Translations under genes and position numbers: made by a program
Notes under the pieces: model-generated
Database searches by the model: none
What the model saw: only the letters and a program-made list of their open reading frames with translations
What the model was told of the DNA's origin: nothing
Assembly (NCBI GenBank): GCA_001600635.1
Contig: BCKL01000029.1
Coordinates: 144,434 to 208,433 of the forward strand
Direction: 5' to 3'
Length of the DNA stretch: 64,000 nt
Source: Leucosporidium creatinivorum
Taxonomy: Eukaryota > Basidiomycota > Microbotryomycetes > Leucosporidiales > Leucosporidiaceae
Part shown: positions 1-11,205 of the stretch, one piece after another
Position numbering within the stretch: the first letter of the stretch is position 1
Layout: the number at the start of each line of letters is the position of its first letter

Positions 1-738
1 ACACCTTCGTACGACTCTCCGATCCCTTTTCTGTACCTCTTCAGCTCAGCGACCTCGCCCTCCTGCTCGCTCGCGCTGGTCTCCCTCTGTCGTCTCTCTT
101 CGTTTTTTTCTCTTTTCGACTTCTCGCCCGTACAAGTTTGGCTATCAAGCTACAGAAGGCTCTTAGGTCTTCTCTGGACCACGCTACACCGCTACAGGAT
201 CATCACCGGACGCGTAAGTTGCCCTCGTCGAGAGGGACGCGTCTCTTTGTAGGCGGGGAGGGTGCAAAGCTGGCAGGCGAGGCCTCTCGAGGGTCCGATG
301 AGGTGGTAGGAGCTGTATGATGCTCCCCACGGCCGGGTGAGCTGCTGAAGGGTACAACAGCGTTCAGCTACGGGTCAGACGAGTTGGGCTTTCCGTCTCG
401 CGCTTCTCATGGGATCTGGGCAGCGGTCTCAGGGCGCGCAGGGGAGGCTGTAGCTTAGCATCCGTCCCCCGCTGATTCCCAGCAGGCTTGACACCGTGGG
501 AGACGACATAGCTGACTTGCTCCTCGCTTCTCTCAACGCACAGTCGGCGCTTATCCTCGAGTCCTCGGTCGGGCTTTCTGAAGCGGAAGCTGCTAAGCTA
601 CAAGCCGTCATACACCCCTCCTACCGCCCCTCGACTCTCCTACAGCCATCCCGTCGCGCCCTCGAGCTCGACGCGTCTCCTTCGCCTCCCCCGCCCTTGC
701 TCGCCGCCCAATCCCAACAGCAGACACCGCTCAAAAGC
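1..738. other. Upstream region of the ATRIP/Rad26-like gene
   Basis: I see no convincing gene here. A frame open from a GTG at 496 runs into the downstream coding sequence without any in-frame ATG, so I start that gene at the ATG at 739. The stretch before it is pyrimidine-rich in places and most likely holds promoter and 5' UTR. Confidence 0.5.
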
Positions 739-3700
739 ATGGCCGACACCTCCATCGATTTCGACTCGCTCCTCGACGACGACGACACCTTTGACGCCTT
801 CGAGCTCGAGGCACTGGACTCCCTCCCCCCCTCAACGAGCTTCGCCAATGTCCCTCCTTCCCAGCGTCCCGCACCTCCCGCTCCTATCCCTCGACCACCA
901 CCTCAACGCCCACCACCCCAGCAGTACCAACAACCTCAGCCGCAGAGAAGACCCGCACCAGTCATCCTCCGCCCCCCTCAGCCTCCCTCGCGCTTCTCCG
1001 CCTCGCAAGCTCACCTTCCCTCTGCCTCTCAATCCCAAGCACACGCTCCTCTCCCACCCGCACGTCTCGCTCAAGCCCAACAACCCCCCGCCAAGCGTCC
1101 TCGAATAGTAGGCCAAGCCTCCGGCTCGGCGAAACAATGGGCCTCACCAAACCCCTTCCACCATCGTCCTCAGCCGCCTGCGCAACCGGTAGTGAGGAAC
1201 CCGAGTCTTGCCGTCTTACCGCCCCCTAGGGCAGTGCAGGATGAGGAAGAGATGCCGGAGATTACGCTTGGAGGGAATGGTGGGTATGAGGCGAGGCCGA
1301 GGGAGCCTTCCGTCGTGGGAGCGGCAGTAGGAGCGGGCGTGGCAGTGGGTGTGGCGAGGGATTTGGGAGCGCTGAGAGCTTGGGGCGCTGGTGGTGGGAC
1401 TGGTCCGGCGAGGGGAGCGGCAGGAGGGGCAGGAGCGGGAGGGGCAGCGGCTGATGAGGCGCTGAGAAGGGAGTTGGAGCAGATGAGGGCTGAAAGAGCT
1501 GCTGTACACGTCTCTCGACTTGCACTTTCGGTCGCGCCACGCTGACCCAGTGCGAATTCTGCAGCTCCAAGACTCCCTCCTCTCGACCGAGCAACGAGCA
1601 AAGGACGCCGAGACCTCCCTGCGGAGTAAACAGGGGGAGATCTCGATTGTCAGGCACAGGTTGAAGAAGGTGCGGTCTTCTCCCTACTCTGTCTGCCTTC
1701 CTCTCGCTGACTCTCTCCTCTCCCACCCTCTCCCTCCCTCATTTCCCGCCCTCTCGCCCATCCTTTCCACCCACCACCTCGCCCTTTATCGCCCCCTCCC
1801 CGATCGCTTGCCGCTCGCTCACCACCAGTCGGAAGACGAGCACCAACTCTCGATCCTCGAGGAAGCGCGCGTCAAAGCGGCCATGCAGGAGAAGTTGGAG
1901 AAGCAGGAGAAGGAGCATAGGAGGGTTGTCGAGGGGCTGAAGGTCGAGGATGCTTTCAGGGTGAGTCTCTCGCTTTCGTTCCCTTCCTTGCTCCCCTCAT
2001 CCGAACACGGCGCCGAGGCTTCCTCGCCGAGCGATTGTCGAACGAGCCCGCCAAGAGGAATGCTAGACCAGTTCTCTGACCGGTTGACTTCCGTTTACCA
2101 GAGACAAGAAGTCGAGACCTCCGCCCGCCGACCAAATGCCTCCTCCCAATGGTCCTCCTCTGCCCGTCGTCGAGCCGGCTCTCAAGGTCCTCCCGGTCAC
2201 ATGGGCCCACCACCTGTACCAGGCGCTGGCAGCCCTTCAGTCGGTCGCGGTGGTCGAAGTGGTGAGTCTCTTTCCTGCCTGCTGCGAGAGCAAGAGAAGC
2301 TGACGAGGTGCCCCGAGCAGGATCGCAACGACCGCCTCAACCGACGCCCAAAGCTTTCGGAGGGTTCAAGAACGCTTTCGAGGACTCCCCTTCCTCCGTC
2401 TTTGGACCCGGCGGCGACTCGTTTGCTTCCTCCTCTGCGGTGAGGCCGCGAGGACCGCTCTTCGGCGCTAAGAAGAGTCCGAATAAGAAGGGCAAGAATA
2501 TGATGCTGGTTGAGGAGGCGGTGGATGAGGATATGGGCGGTGGTGAGGGGATGGAATGGGAGAATGGGAGGGAGGAGCATGAGGAGCATGGAGAGGAGGA
2601 GGAGGAGGAAGAGGATTTGATGGGCGGGAGAGAGGGGAGGGATTGGAGGGGCGAGGTGGGTTTTTCTCGCTCTTTGCTCTGGAGAACCCAGAGAGAAGAC
2701 AGCTGACCTCCAGCGAGACACAGATCATTTCCGCCATCTTCACGCACACGACCTACATTCATCACGACGCCGATTCCTCGCTCGCCGTTCCCTTCCCCCA
2801 CTCCTCCCGCGCGCTCGGATCGACCTCCTCCTCCCGCCTCCTCACTCACTCGCACTCGACCTTCTCCTCAACACGCTACACCCATCCCAACTCCCACAGC
2901 AACTCGACCGGCCGACTCTCCTCCCTCGTCGAAGCGCCGCCCTCCACCCCCTCGGGCCCAATCCCAACTTTCCACGCCCTCACGAACCTCCGCTTTCCCC
3001 CTCAAACGCCAGCGACTATCACTGCAGCATACGAAGACCTCTGCCGCGACCTCTTTGGCATCCTCGGTCGTTCGCACCCTTCTTCCGCCTCCCTCCTCGG
3101 CGGCGGTGGGGGCGGAGCGGAGAGCGAGGCAGCCCTGCAGGGGTTCGTCAACCCCCTAGCTCATACGCTCGAATCCCTCGCTGCCCAGCTTGAGAAGGCC
3201 GGCGTGATTGGACCTTTGATCCAACTCCTCGCCCTCATCGCCGAGCTGGTGTTGCTCTTCCCGGGGTTCACGAGCTACTTCCTCAACGCCTCTCCCTCGC
3301 CCACCAACATGCCAAGCAAATTCCTCCCTCTCCTCGCCCGCCTCCTCCGCCGCTATTGTCGACCTCCTTCCCCCTCCTCTCGCTCGGACCTCGCTTCGAC
3401 CCCCGGAGGAGCTTCCCTCCCTTCCTCGCTCGGAAAAGGGAAAGCAAAGGAGAGGTCGAGGAGGGTGAGAGGAGTGGTGATGAGGCCGCAGCAGTTGTTG
3501 GGAGGGAATAAGGGCAAGGGTGTGGGTGGCGGTGAGGAGGAGAGAGTCGATTTGGAGGAGAGGAAGAGAGAGAGGTTGATAGAGTGGGTGTTGGAGTGTT
3601 TGGAGGGGTTAGCTTGGCGGGCGGGGGAGGGGGTGGAGGAGCAGTGAGTCTTCGCCTCTGCTTCTGCTTGCTCCTTTCGCTCGGCCGAGGCTGCGATTGA

Positions 3701-5038
3701 TGGAAGAGCCAGGCTGACCTCGCCGACTAATCTACAGGTTTGTCATCTTCCTCGAAGCCAAAGACGCTGTCGCTACTCTGCTTGACCCGAACCAACCTCC
3801 CGCCGTCCTCATCGGCACGATCCGCTTCCTCTCGCTTCTCGCCTGCCGTAAGTCGCGGGCGTGGTTCATCTCGTACTCTCGCGCCGAGCTGAATCGGCAG
3901 CTTCTCATTGCTTTCACAGGACCCACCCTGTTCCGCCATATCGTCGCCGTCAAGTTTTACGATGCGAGCGATGTTCGAGGAAGCAAGGTGCCCATCTTTG
4001 ACCGAGTGGGGAGCTTGCTCGTTCGGAATGGCTCGAAGGGACCTTTGCACCAGGTTCGTTTCTACTCCTCTGGCCTTCTCCACTCCTCGCGCTGACCCTC
4101 CTCCCCTGCCTCGCCCCGCCCTGTCTCCGAATCACCGAGCAGATCTTCGCCCTCGACGCCTGCCTCATCTCCCTCATCACCATCCTCTCGACCAAACACC
4201 CCGACGCCATCCTCTTCATCAGTTCGAGCTCTTCTCTCATCCCCGAGCTGCTCGAGAAGGTTTTCAAGGATGTGAGGACCGTCTGGGAGCATGATGGGAA
4301 GGAAGTCAGTGGGGGGACTAGGGAGGGGTTGAAGTCGTGCGTTCCTCTTCCTCCTCTTCGTCGCTTCGACTACCAAGAGCTGACAAGCAGGCGGTGTGAA
4401 ACAGTGTCGTCTCCCGCCTCTCCTCCACCGTGCACCTCTTCTACTACCTCACCTGCGCCCCTTCCTCTACGCTCAAGATCAACGAGTTCTTCTCCCAGAG
4501 CCCGTTCTTGGGACTGCATGATCGGTTTACGGTGGCGTTTGGGATGTTGAGCTTTGCTAGCTTGCCGGACTGGGCCGAGCAGGAGGAAGGCGACGGCGAG
4601 GGGCAGGGGGAGGAGGGGAGAAGACTGGTGGAGCTGGGGTGTGAGTTCGCTCTCCCTCGTTCGAGGTTCAGGAAGATGGGAGGAGTCCGAGAACTAACGC
4701 CGAGCTCTCCTCCTTCCTTCTTCTCGCCTCGCCCTGTCGTTGCCCACCCTCTCCCTCAACTCGCGACTTTCACCCCTCGGCTGCACCTCACCACACCAGA
4801 CCTCGCCCAAGAGATCATGGAGGACGTCTCGCCGCAAGAAGCAGAAGAGATGGAGCGCTGCTTCGCCACCGCTTTGGAGGATGGGTTGGACGGCGAAGGA
4901 GGCGAAGTGGGGGAGATGGACGTCGAGCAGGGAGGAGGAGGAGGAGGAGGAGGAGGAGAGGTAATGGTGATTGATGATGATGGAGAGGAGATGGAGGGGG
5001 ATGATGAGATGCTGCTGAGGGATTTGTCGCAGGGCTGA
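739..5038 (+). CDS. ATRIP/Rad26-like DNA-damage checkpoint protein
   Basis: Eleven exons: 739-1503, 1565-1669, 1829-1960, 2102-2261, 2321-2655, 2724-3643, 3738-3847, 3920-4053, 4143-4336, 4405-4640, 4800-5038. They join in frame to about 1109 residues. The N-terminus has an acidic-aromatic motif (FDSLLDDDDTFDAFELEALD) like the RPA-binding motif of ATRIP, Rad26 and UvsD. A Pro/Gln-rich linker follows, then a charged coiled coil at roughly residues 240-340 (ALRRELEQMRAERAA, KAAMQEKLEKQEKEHRR), a Lys-rich patch and a long leucine-rich helical C-terminal half. Family knowledge: ATRIP recruits the ATR/Mec1/Rad3 kinase to RPA-coated single-stranded DNA. The tail carries a Gly run coded by (GGA)n at about 4931-4960. 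The acceptors at 2723 and 4799 are the least certain. Assignment rests on domain order and motif, not on a search; another coiled-coil nuclear protein is possible. Confidence 0.6.
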
Positions 5039-5608
5039 GCATCAGTCGGAGGTAACTCGAGACAGTTCATCCACCTCTCTCGGCGAGTCCCTCGGTACAG
5101 CCTCGACATGGACAGGAGAGCCGGCGCCGAGTTGTCTGTCTCTACGCTTATGGGATCGTCCTTGGCGGAGGGAGGTGTCTCGTCTCTAATATCGTCGCTG
5201 AAACCTTCCCAAATCGTCGCCGAGCAGAGCGCCGAGCGGGAAAATGACAGGCAACGGGGCTCGGTTGATGGCGCTGTAGTGTAGCAGAGTACCTCGGGAG
5301 AAGAATGTGCATTAACAGGCGAAAAGAGAGAGAGCAACGGCCGAATGTAGCAAGAGTCGAGGACAACTCCCGAGCGAGACAGGTACGCCTTCGTAAGGGT
5401 CGCGTCGACGGGTCCCGCTGCTCTGGCGATTCTGCTCCCTCCTTGCTCTTTCTCCTTCGTCTCATTTCGCATCTCTCTTCGCATTTACACGTAGAATCGT
5501 ACAGCCCCGGGAGGAGCTCTCATTACACGCTCTACAAGGCTACACAGCACTCCAACGCTCGACGCGACTCTCTCTCCCTCTCCTCCTTCGCGCTCTTGCA
5601 GGCTTAGC
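5039..5608. other. Intergenic: 3' UTR of Rad26-like gene and promoter of next gene
   Basis: No exon-like structure seen. The last 100 bases before the ATG at 5609 are rich in CTCTCTCC and CTACA elements, typical of leaders in this window. Confidence 0.4.
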
Positions 5609-7749
5609 ATGGCCAACTCGCGCCCTACCTCGCCTTCGTCGACTGCGTTACTAGCAGATCACTCCCATCAATCTACTCCCCTGTTAACATCAACAGCAGA
5701 ACGCTCTGCCTCCCCTGGGCCATCCCAGCGCTCCTCGCACACCGTCTTCGACATGTCGGACGATCCTCAACACGACTACACCGAGAAGGAGCTCGACGAC
5801 GCCATGGCTTACTTGGATTCAACTCGGAGACGCTCCTCCCTCGCCGTCCCTTCTTGGGCACAACGGCTCACCGCCAACCTCTCCTCCTCCTACCGCCTCG
5901 TCGACCGCAAAGTCAACAAGTCGTTTCTCGCCCGGAGAGCCATCCTGTTCGGCGCGCTCGCTTTGATCGCCTTCCTCACCATCGTTACTTCCTTCGCCGC
6001 CGACGATGCGGTCGAGCTCGTCCAGCCTGTCAAGGGAGAGCTGCCGCCGACGGAGAAGGGCATCCTCGACACCGTCGTCAAGGCTCCTTCGCGCCTCAAG
6101 GGTGCCGTCAAGGAATGGGGCAGCTTGGCATGGGATAAGGCGCATGGCGTAGAGAAGGAGGTCGTCTACAAGGGATTGGATCAGCTACATGTGAGTTCAG
6201 CTGGGTTTGCGAGACAACGGCGGCCGAGAACCTAAATCGTTGACCTTGGGCGATCCCTACAGGTCATGAACTTTGGTACACCGCAAGAGACGCTCAAGAT
6301 GCAGCTCAAGGAGGGAGTGCGCTACGTGACCTCGATGGCATACGGTGGACATGGTGAGCTCGACTTCGCTCGTCGAAACGCGAGATCCTAACCTAACCAC
6401 TCCCCCTTCGCGCGATGTAGCCAACCAGTTCATCAGCATCCAAAAGATGCTCTACTTCGCCAAGCTTACCAATCGCGTCGCTATCGTGTAAGTCTGAGAG
6501 TCTCGCCTTCGTCGCCGAGCTCGGCTGATCTCTCTCTCATCCAATAGCCCCACCCTCACCCCCGTCCACATCGACGGCCTCCCCACCGACATCAGCGCCT
6601 TCTACGACCTCGACCGCTTCTACGACGAGTCAGGAATCCCCGCCCTCGCCTTCTCCTCCGCCAAAGCGATGGACTACGCCGGCGAGAAGCCTCAAAACGA
6701 GCACCTCGGCTGCTGGTCCGTCCAGGAAGCTACTGTCGGCTTTCCCAACCGCGAGGCCTGGTCGTTCGACCTCCACGACGTCTGGATCGACCATTGGGCG
6801 CTTCCTCCCCTCCTTCGCGGGCTCGGAGGGTTCGATATCGCCTTCGACGCGCTGAGGATGTTTGACTTCGATATCGGCGCCAAGGATCGATGGATCAACA
6901 AGGTCCGCGACGAGCTCCTTCCTCAGCAGCCGGAGCATACGGTCGGGATGGAGGACCCCGAAGCTCGGCTCAAGAACATCAAGGATGGCTTCTTTCCCAA
7001 GATCGCCGAACCCCCCACCGACCAAATCATGTGCTTCGACAACACCCTTTTCCTCGGCCCCGTCATGTTCCACGAGACCTTCACCGGCGAGCTCCCTACC
7101 GAGCCCGGCGTCCCCGGCGAGGGAACGAGTTGGATCGAGGTCGGCCAATACCTCCGCTTTAACAAGCAGGTCGAGACGCTCGCCGACGAGTACCTCATGC
7201 GCTTGTTTGACGTCGCCACCCCGTCGAGGATCCCTCCTTTCATCACCATCCATCTCCGCCGCGGCGACTTCAAGGAATTCACCGGCTTCACCCCTCTCTC
7301 CAAGTACCAAGAAGCCCTCTCCCGCGTCCGGACCGCCCTCCAATCCCGCTTAGAAGACCCCTACGGCTGGCAAGGGCCCGGTCGCGCTCATTTCCGTTCG
7401 CACGGCATTCGCGCCGAGCAGTACGCCGTCGTCGCAACTTCGGATGAAGGGAAGGAGAGCGATTTTGTCAAGGAGGTCAAGGCGCTCGGTTGGAAGGTGT
7501 TGGATCATGAGGAGATGGAGACCAAGGAGAAGCTGGGAGGGTGGTTCCCTACGATGCTCGATGCTGCGATTCTGGCGAGAGGGAGTAGCTTTGTCGGGAC
7601 GGACCGGTCGACTTTCTCCCATCTGGCGGGGCTTCGCGTAAAATAGTGAGTTTGTTTGTTCTTCCCTCTCTTTCGAGACCGACTCGCTGACCCACACCTT
7701 CCACTTCAGCTGGCGCGGAGGACTCGTCGAGACGGCCTGGCGCGAGTAG
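5609..7749 (+). CDS. O-fucosyltransferase-like type II membrane protein
   Basis: Five exons (5609-6190, 6263-6353, 6421-6487, 6548-7645, 7710-7749) give 625 residues. A Ser/Thr/Pro-rich cytosolic tail is followed by one membrane anchor at residues 111-130 (AILFGALALIAFLTIVTSFA) and a lumenal catalytic domain, the topology of a Golgi glycosyltransferase. Motifs match the fungal branch of the GDP-fucose protein O-fucosyltransferase fold: NQFISIQKMLYFAKLTNRVA near the start, HLRRGDF near residue 480 (donor-binding Arg) and GTDRSTFSHLAGLRV near residue 596. Introns have CTGAC, TTGACC or CTAACC branch sites. The last exon codes only 13 residues and the stop. Acceptor and donor are not known for most basidiomycete members, so fucose specificity is an inference. 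Confidence in the fold is good. Confidence 0.75.
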
Positions 7750-8137
7750 ATAGTCGTTCTGCTGTTTGCATGCGACGGGTTGGCTACATCGGCTCGTTCG
7801 CCCCCTTCATCTTCATATGTAGTGTTGTATAGTCGTCCCTTAAGTTATCGCATGCCGGTTCCCTCAATGTTCGGCGCTCGGTCGACGAGAGCTTGTGCGT
7901 GAGCAGCTGCGAGCTCGCTGAGCCGCCCGACGACGAGGGCACGGCTCCCTCGCTCGCTGTAGATGCTGCGCTCTCCGCATCCTAAAGCGTTGTGGTGAAG
8001 CATCGGCGCTCCTGGATCTCGCGCTTTGCGATTCGGACCGAGCTGCAAACTGCTCGGCCGCGCTCTGTCTTTCGTGGACAATCGAGGTCAAGCTTCAGCT
8101 CTCGCATCTTCCATCCCCCTCGCTACTCTACGTTGGC
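7750..8137. other. Intergenic, convergent 3' ends
   Basis: Lies between the stop of the glycosyltransferase gene and the stop of the minus-strand MYND relic. It should hold both 3' UTRs; I see nothing coding. Confidence 0.4.
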
Positions 8138-9250
8138 TTAGATGTCGAGTGGCTGCAGCATCGACCCGTCAGCATCGCGTTCAGCTCGAGCCGAGACTGC
8201 GGGTTCGAGGCTGACCTGGATCCCAACGGCAAGCAGCTTGCTTCTCGTCCTCATCTCGAAGCGCTTGACGACCTCCTTCCCAATCTCGGGGTCCTCGCTC
8301 TCCAAAAAGTCGAGGCGCGTGAGGCGGTATTGGCCGAGCGGCTTAGGGACCTCCCAAACTCGGCGGAAAAAGGCCTGCCAGTCGGGGTTGAGCTTCGAGT
8401 CCTCGAGCTTGACGAAGAAGTCGAGCGATTCCTCTTGAATGCCAAGGGGTACCGCTGTTGCGATTTGACTCGTTAGCTCCAGCTCGACGAGGCTCGGCGA
8501 GGGCAACTTGAACGACAAGGAGACTGACCGAGCTGATGGGTCAACCACGTTCGCTGCACCGGGATCCTGACTTGGACAACCGCGACGAAGTGCAACGTCG
8601 CCGCCGGTCTCTGCGCGCCGGGAATGAAGGACCCCAGCTCAGTCTGACTTCTCGCTCGGAGCAAGTTGCCCTTCTCGGTCTCCCCGGTGCGCTCCAGCTC
8701 GTCGGCATACGCAATAACCTCCCCGCCGGCGAACTCCATTCTTTTGCGGTACGTTGTCTCTTGAGGCTTGTAGGTGAAGCAAAGATGGACGAGATGAGTT
8801 TGGGCCAGCGAGTCGGGCTTGCCGAGCCGAAGAGCCGATCGAGCTGCAGTGATGGCTTCGTCAGGCATCTCATGGGGAAGCGAGAGGGAATCTTTCTGAG
8901 CTTGTCGGGTATTGAAGTCGAGAGCTTTATCGATGATTTCGCTGCCGAAGGTTATTTGGCGCTTCGCCTGGGCATTGCGAGCACAAGCATGCGAGTGGAT
9001 CGGCCAGTGCTTGATCTGTATCGTGTAGAGGCGGTTAATGGACTTATTTTCAATGCATCGAGGAGAATAGACGAGCCTGGCACTCCTTGAAACAGCGTTA
9101 GGGCGATGGTGCAGGTCAGCTCGCTCGTTCACCCTGGCCCCTGGGAGTGGCGACTCACTAAGACGGCGTCTCGCACTTTCCACACAGCAGCAGCTTTCTA
9201 GCTGTCCCTGGTCCAACGTATGCCACACAACTGACGCATTGGCGCGAGAC
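8138..9250 (-). pseudogene. MYND zinc-finger gene, apparently decayed at its 5' half
   Basis: The 3' part is clear. An exon ends in VKRFEMRTRSKLL..., with stop at 8138, joined by a short intron (donor GTCAGT, branch CTAAC, acceptor CAACAG) to a long upstream exon carrying the family signature AARSALRLGKPDSLAQTH. The finger is split as in its paralogues: CVSC...LLLCGKC near 9180-9230, then a 19-nt segment at 9077-9095 coding CFKECQ, then KHWPIHSHAC. The signals are damaged: the 19-nt exon is preceded by CTAACG instead of an AG, its downstream donor would be GC, and the frame holding CVSC has no ATG upstream. I therefore read it as a pseudogene of the same subfamily as the genes at 39911-41301 and 55002-56330. 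Noncanonical splicing and an unseen first exon are the alternatives. Confidence 0.6.
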
Positions 9251-9689
9251 CAGGATGTTCGAGGCGGGTTGAAGCGAAAAGTCGAGTTGGAGGAGAGTTG
9301 GAGGGTCGGGCGGACATGTAGCGGTAGTGTAGAGCTTTGTAGAGTCGACCTGTGCTTCCAGCAGAGCTTTCGAGCTGTAGCCGAGTCGACGAGAGCTGAA
9401 CGAGGAAAGATGCGGCAGGAGCAAGAGGAGCGAGCGACGGTCGGCTTCGAGGGAGGGTAAGGAAGGGCTCGAGCTGAGGGAGAGGGGGTCAGCGATTCTT
9501 CTGTAGGCGAATAGGGAGTAGTGAGAGATATCAGGGGAAGCTAAAGCACTACAGCTGGCCACTTGCACCCTCACACATCCTCAACAGCCCCTCACCCTCC
9601 CTTCTCAGCTCGGCCCCTTCTCGCCTCTTGATCTCCTGCTTCAACTTGCTCGCTTTCGTCTCTTCGCCTGCTCTCGATCTCGCTCTCGG
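9251..9689. other. Region between two head-to-head MYND genes
   Basis: Holds the presumed 5' sequences of the decayed minus-strand MYND gene and the plus-strand one. The frame linked to the minus-strand finger stays open to about 9574 but has no ATG. No shared leader motif is visible here, unlike the other MYND genes. Confidence 0.4.
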
Positions 9690-10698
9690 ATGGAAGCTAC
9701 AACAGTCCTCTCTCGCTGCTGTTTGCACTGTCATGCTACAGGTGAGCCCCCCTGCTCCTGCAGCGGAGGAGCGAGCGAGAGACGGGCGAGAGATGCTGAC
9801 GCCAGCGCTGCTGCAGCCTCTGACGGCGCGGTCGAGAAGCTGCTGCCCTGTGGAGGATGCACTAAGGCAGGCTACTGCTCTATCACCTGCCGTAAGCTCT
9901 ATCTTCTGAAGAAGCCGTCGGCAGTCAACTCCCGAGCGAACGCCACGCAGCGCCGAACACAAGCTGACCGCTCCGCCGCTCATAGAGAAAGCTGACTGGC
10001 CAAAACACAAGATCTTCTGTCAAGCTATTCAAGGGCGTCTCCTTGAGAGCTCTGAGACGATCCCCGTGGCCTCCAAATGGCCCGCCTACCAAGACCGCCT
10101 AAATCGTAGGCCATCTCTGTCCTCTGCCCTCCAGCCGCATCGTGAGCTCACCTTGTGAACCATCTCTAGACCCGCTTTTGCACGCCGCTCAAAAGGCCCT
10201 TCCCGCAAACCCGACCTCTCACCACCAAATCCTCGTCATCCGTTTCATCGCCGAGCTCGACCCCTCCGCCGAAAGCGCAGACTCCGCCAGCGTTACCTTT
10301 TACCCACCGAGGGAGAGGTGCTTGGCTGGGACTACCTCGCACAACACCTGGGCTGGGCTGAACTAGGTAAACCTACTCCCCAAGCTTACCTCCAAAGTCT
10401 CACGTCGCTCGACTCGATGGGCTTGACGGGCATGGGACCCGCCAAGTACATCGTCTTCCTGCTTCTTCGCATTGGCAAGGATAAGAACGTTGAATGGTTC
10501 GCTTTTGGTGGGGGATTGGGCGATGTCAGGACGTCGGGCGCGGCGCCCGGCGCCTCGGCTCGGCAGGCATCGAAAGACTGGTTCGGCGACTTCGTGCGCG
10601 AGGTCGAGACGTCTAAGGGAGGAAAGTCAGAGTTGAAGGCACTCGATACAAAGACGGGGAAACACCTCTGGATCTGCCCGAACCCCAAGTCTCAGTGA
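9690..10698 (+). pseudogene. MYND zinc-finger gene with a late frame disruption
   Basis: Exons 9690-9741, 9817-9891, 9986-10105 and 10170 onward join in frame. The product starts MEATTVLSRCCLHCHAT and has a complete MYND finger: C-x2-C, then LLPCGGC, GYCSITC and DWPKHKIFC. The first frame continues through LLHAAQKALPANPTSHH and stops at 10366. A second open frame, overlapping from about 10300, carries EVLGWDYLAQHLGWAEL and runs to 10698; it looks like the natural continuation, so one base appears gained or lost near 10290-10310. I cannot place an intron of the right size there. Either the gene is freshly broken, or it codes a shortened protein with only the finger and a brief tail. The 52-nt first exon equals that of the gene at 61273, marking them as one subfamily. 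Confidence 0.65.
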
Positions 10699-11205
10699 TT
10701 GGTGAGTTCTCTTACGCTCGCTTCGGCGCGTCGGCGATAAGTTGACCTTCGCTCTCCTTGTCCAACTCCACAGCTCGATGGAGCTAATACAATGTAACAC
10801 AGAGCGTCCTTCATCTTAAGCGGGCGCTTGCGCTTCGGCGAATCGTTTGCAGCAACCGGGGAGGCTGAACGACCAATCTCGAAGCTTCTCTCCACTTCTG
10901 CTTCGGCCGATGCCCATCTCGGAGACGAAGAATAAGCTGAGCCTCTAGCTGCTCCCGATGGCCGTAGCGAAGCCTGCAGCACGCCTACAAAGCCATTTAA
11001 GACGGAGCCGGGGCGAGGGAAGTCACGTGCCCTCCTGACGAGCCTATTCAGCAGCTCCGAATGCTGGTAAGCTGGGAGGATGGCGAGCCTCGCTGATGCT
11101 GCAGGTATAAAAGGTGAGCTGCTCGCCTCTTTTCGTCCTACCCAGCCATCCCTCCCACCCTCATACTCACGCACACCCTTCCCGAGCCCTTTCCTTTTTC
11201 ACATC
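10699..11205. other. Promoter region of the reductase gene
   Basis: About 500 bases with no gene seen. A TATA-like box lies near its right end and is listed separately. Confidence 0.4.
11106..11112 (+). promoter_or_regulatory. TATA-box-like element (TATAAAA)
   Basis: TATAAAA lies 94 bases before the ATG at 11206 and is followed by a pyrimidine-rich leader. The position fits a fungal TATA promoter and would suggest strongly inducible expression. Seen in sequence only; the transcription start is unknown. Confidence 0.5.

Noticed and set aside
496-738. Extension of the Rad26-like frame upstream to a GTG
   Set aside because: No ATG in that stretch and no family similarity; the ATG at 739 directly precedes the conserved acidic motif.
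429-3077. Antisense open frames across the Rad26-like gene
   Set aside because: They mirror Pro/Ser/Arg-rich coding sequence on the other strand and cross its introns.
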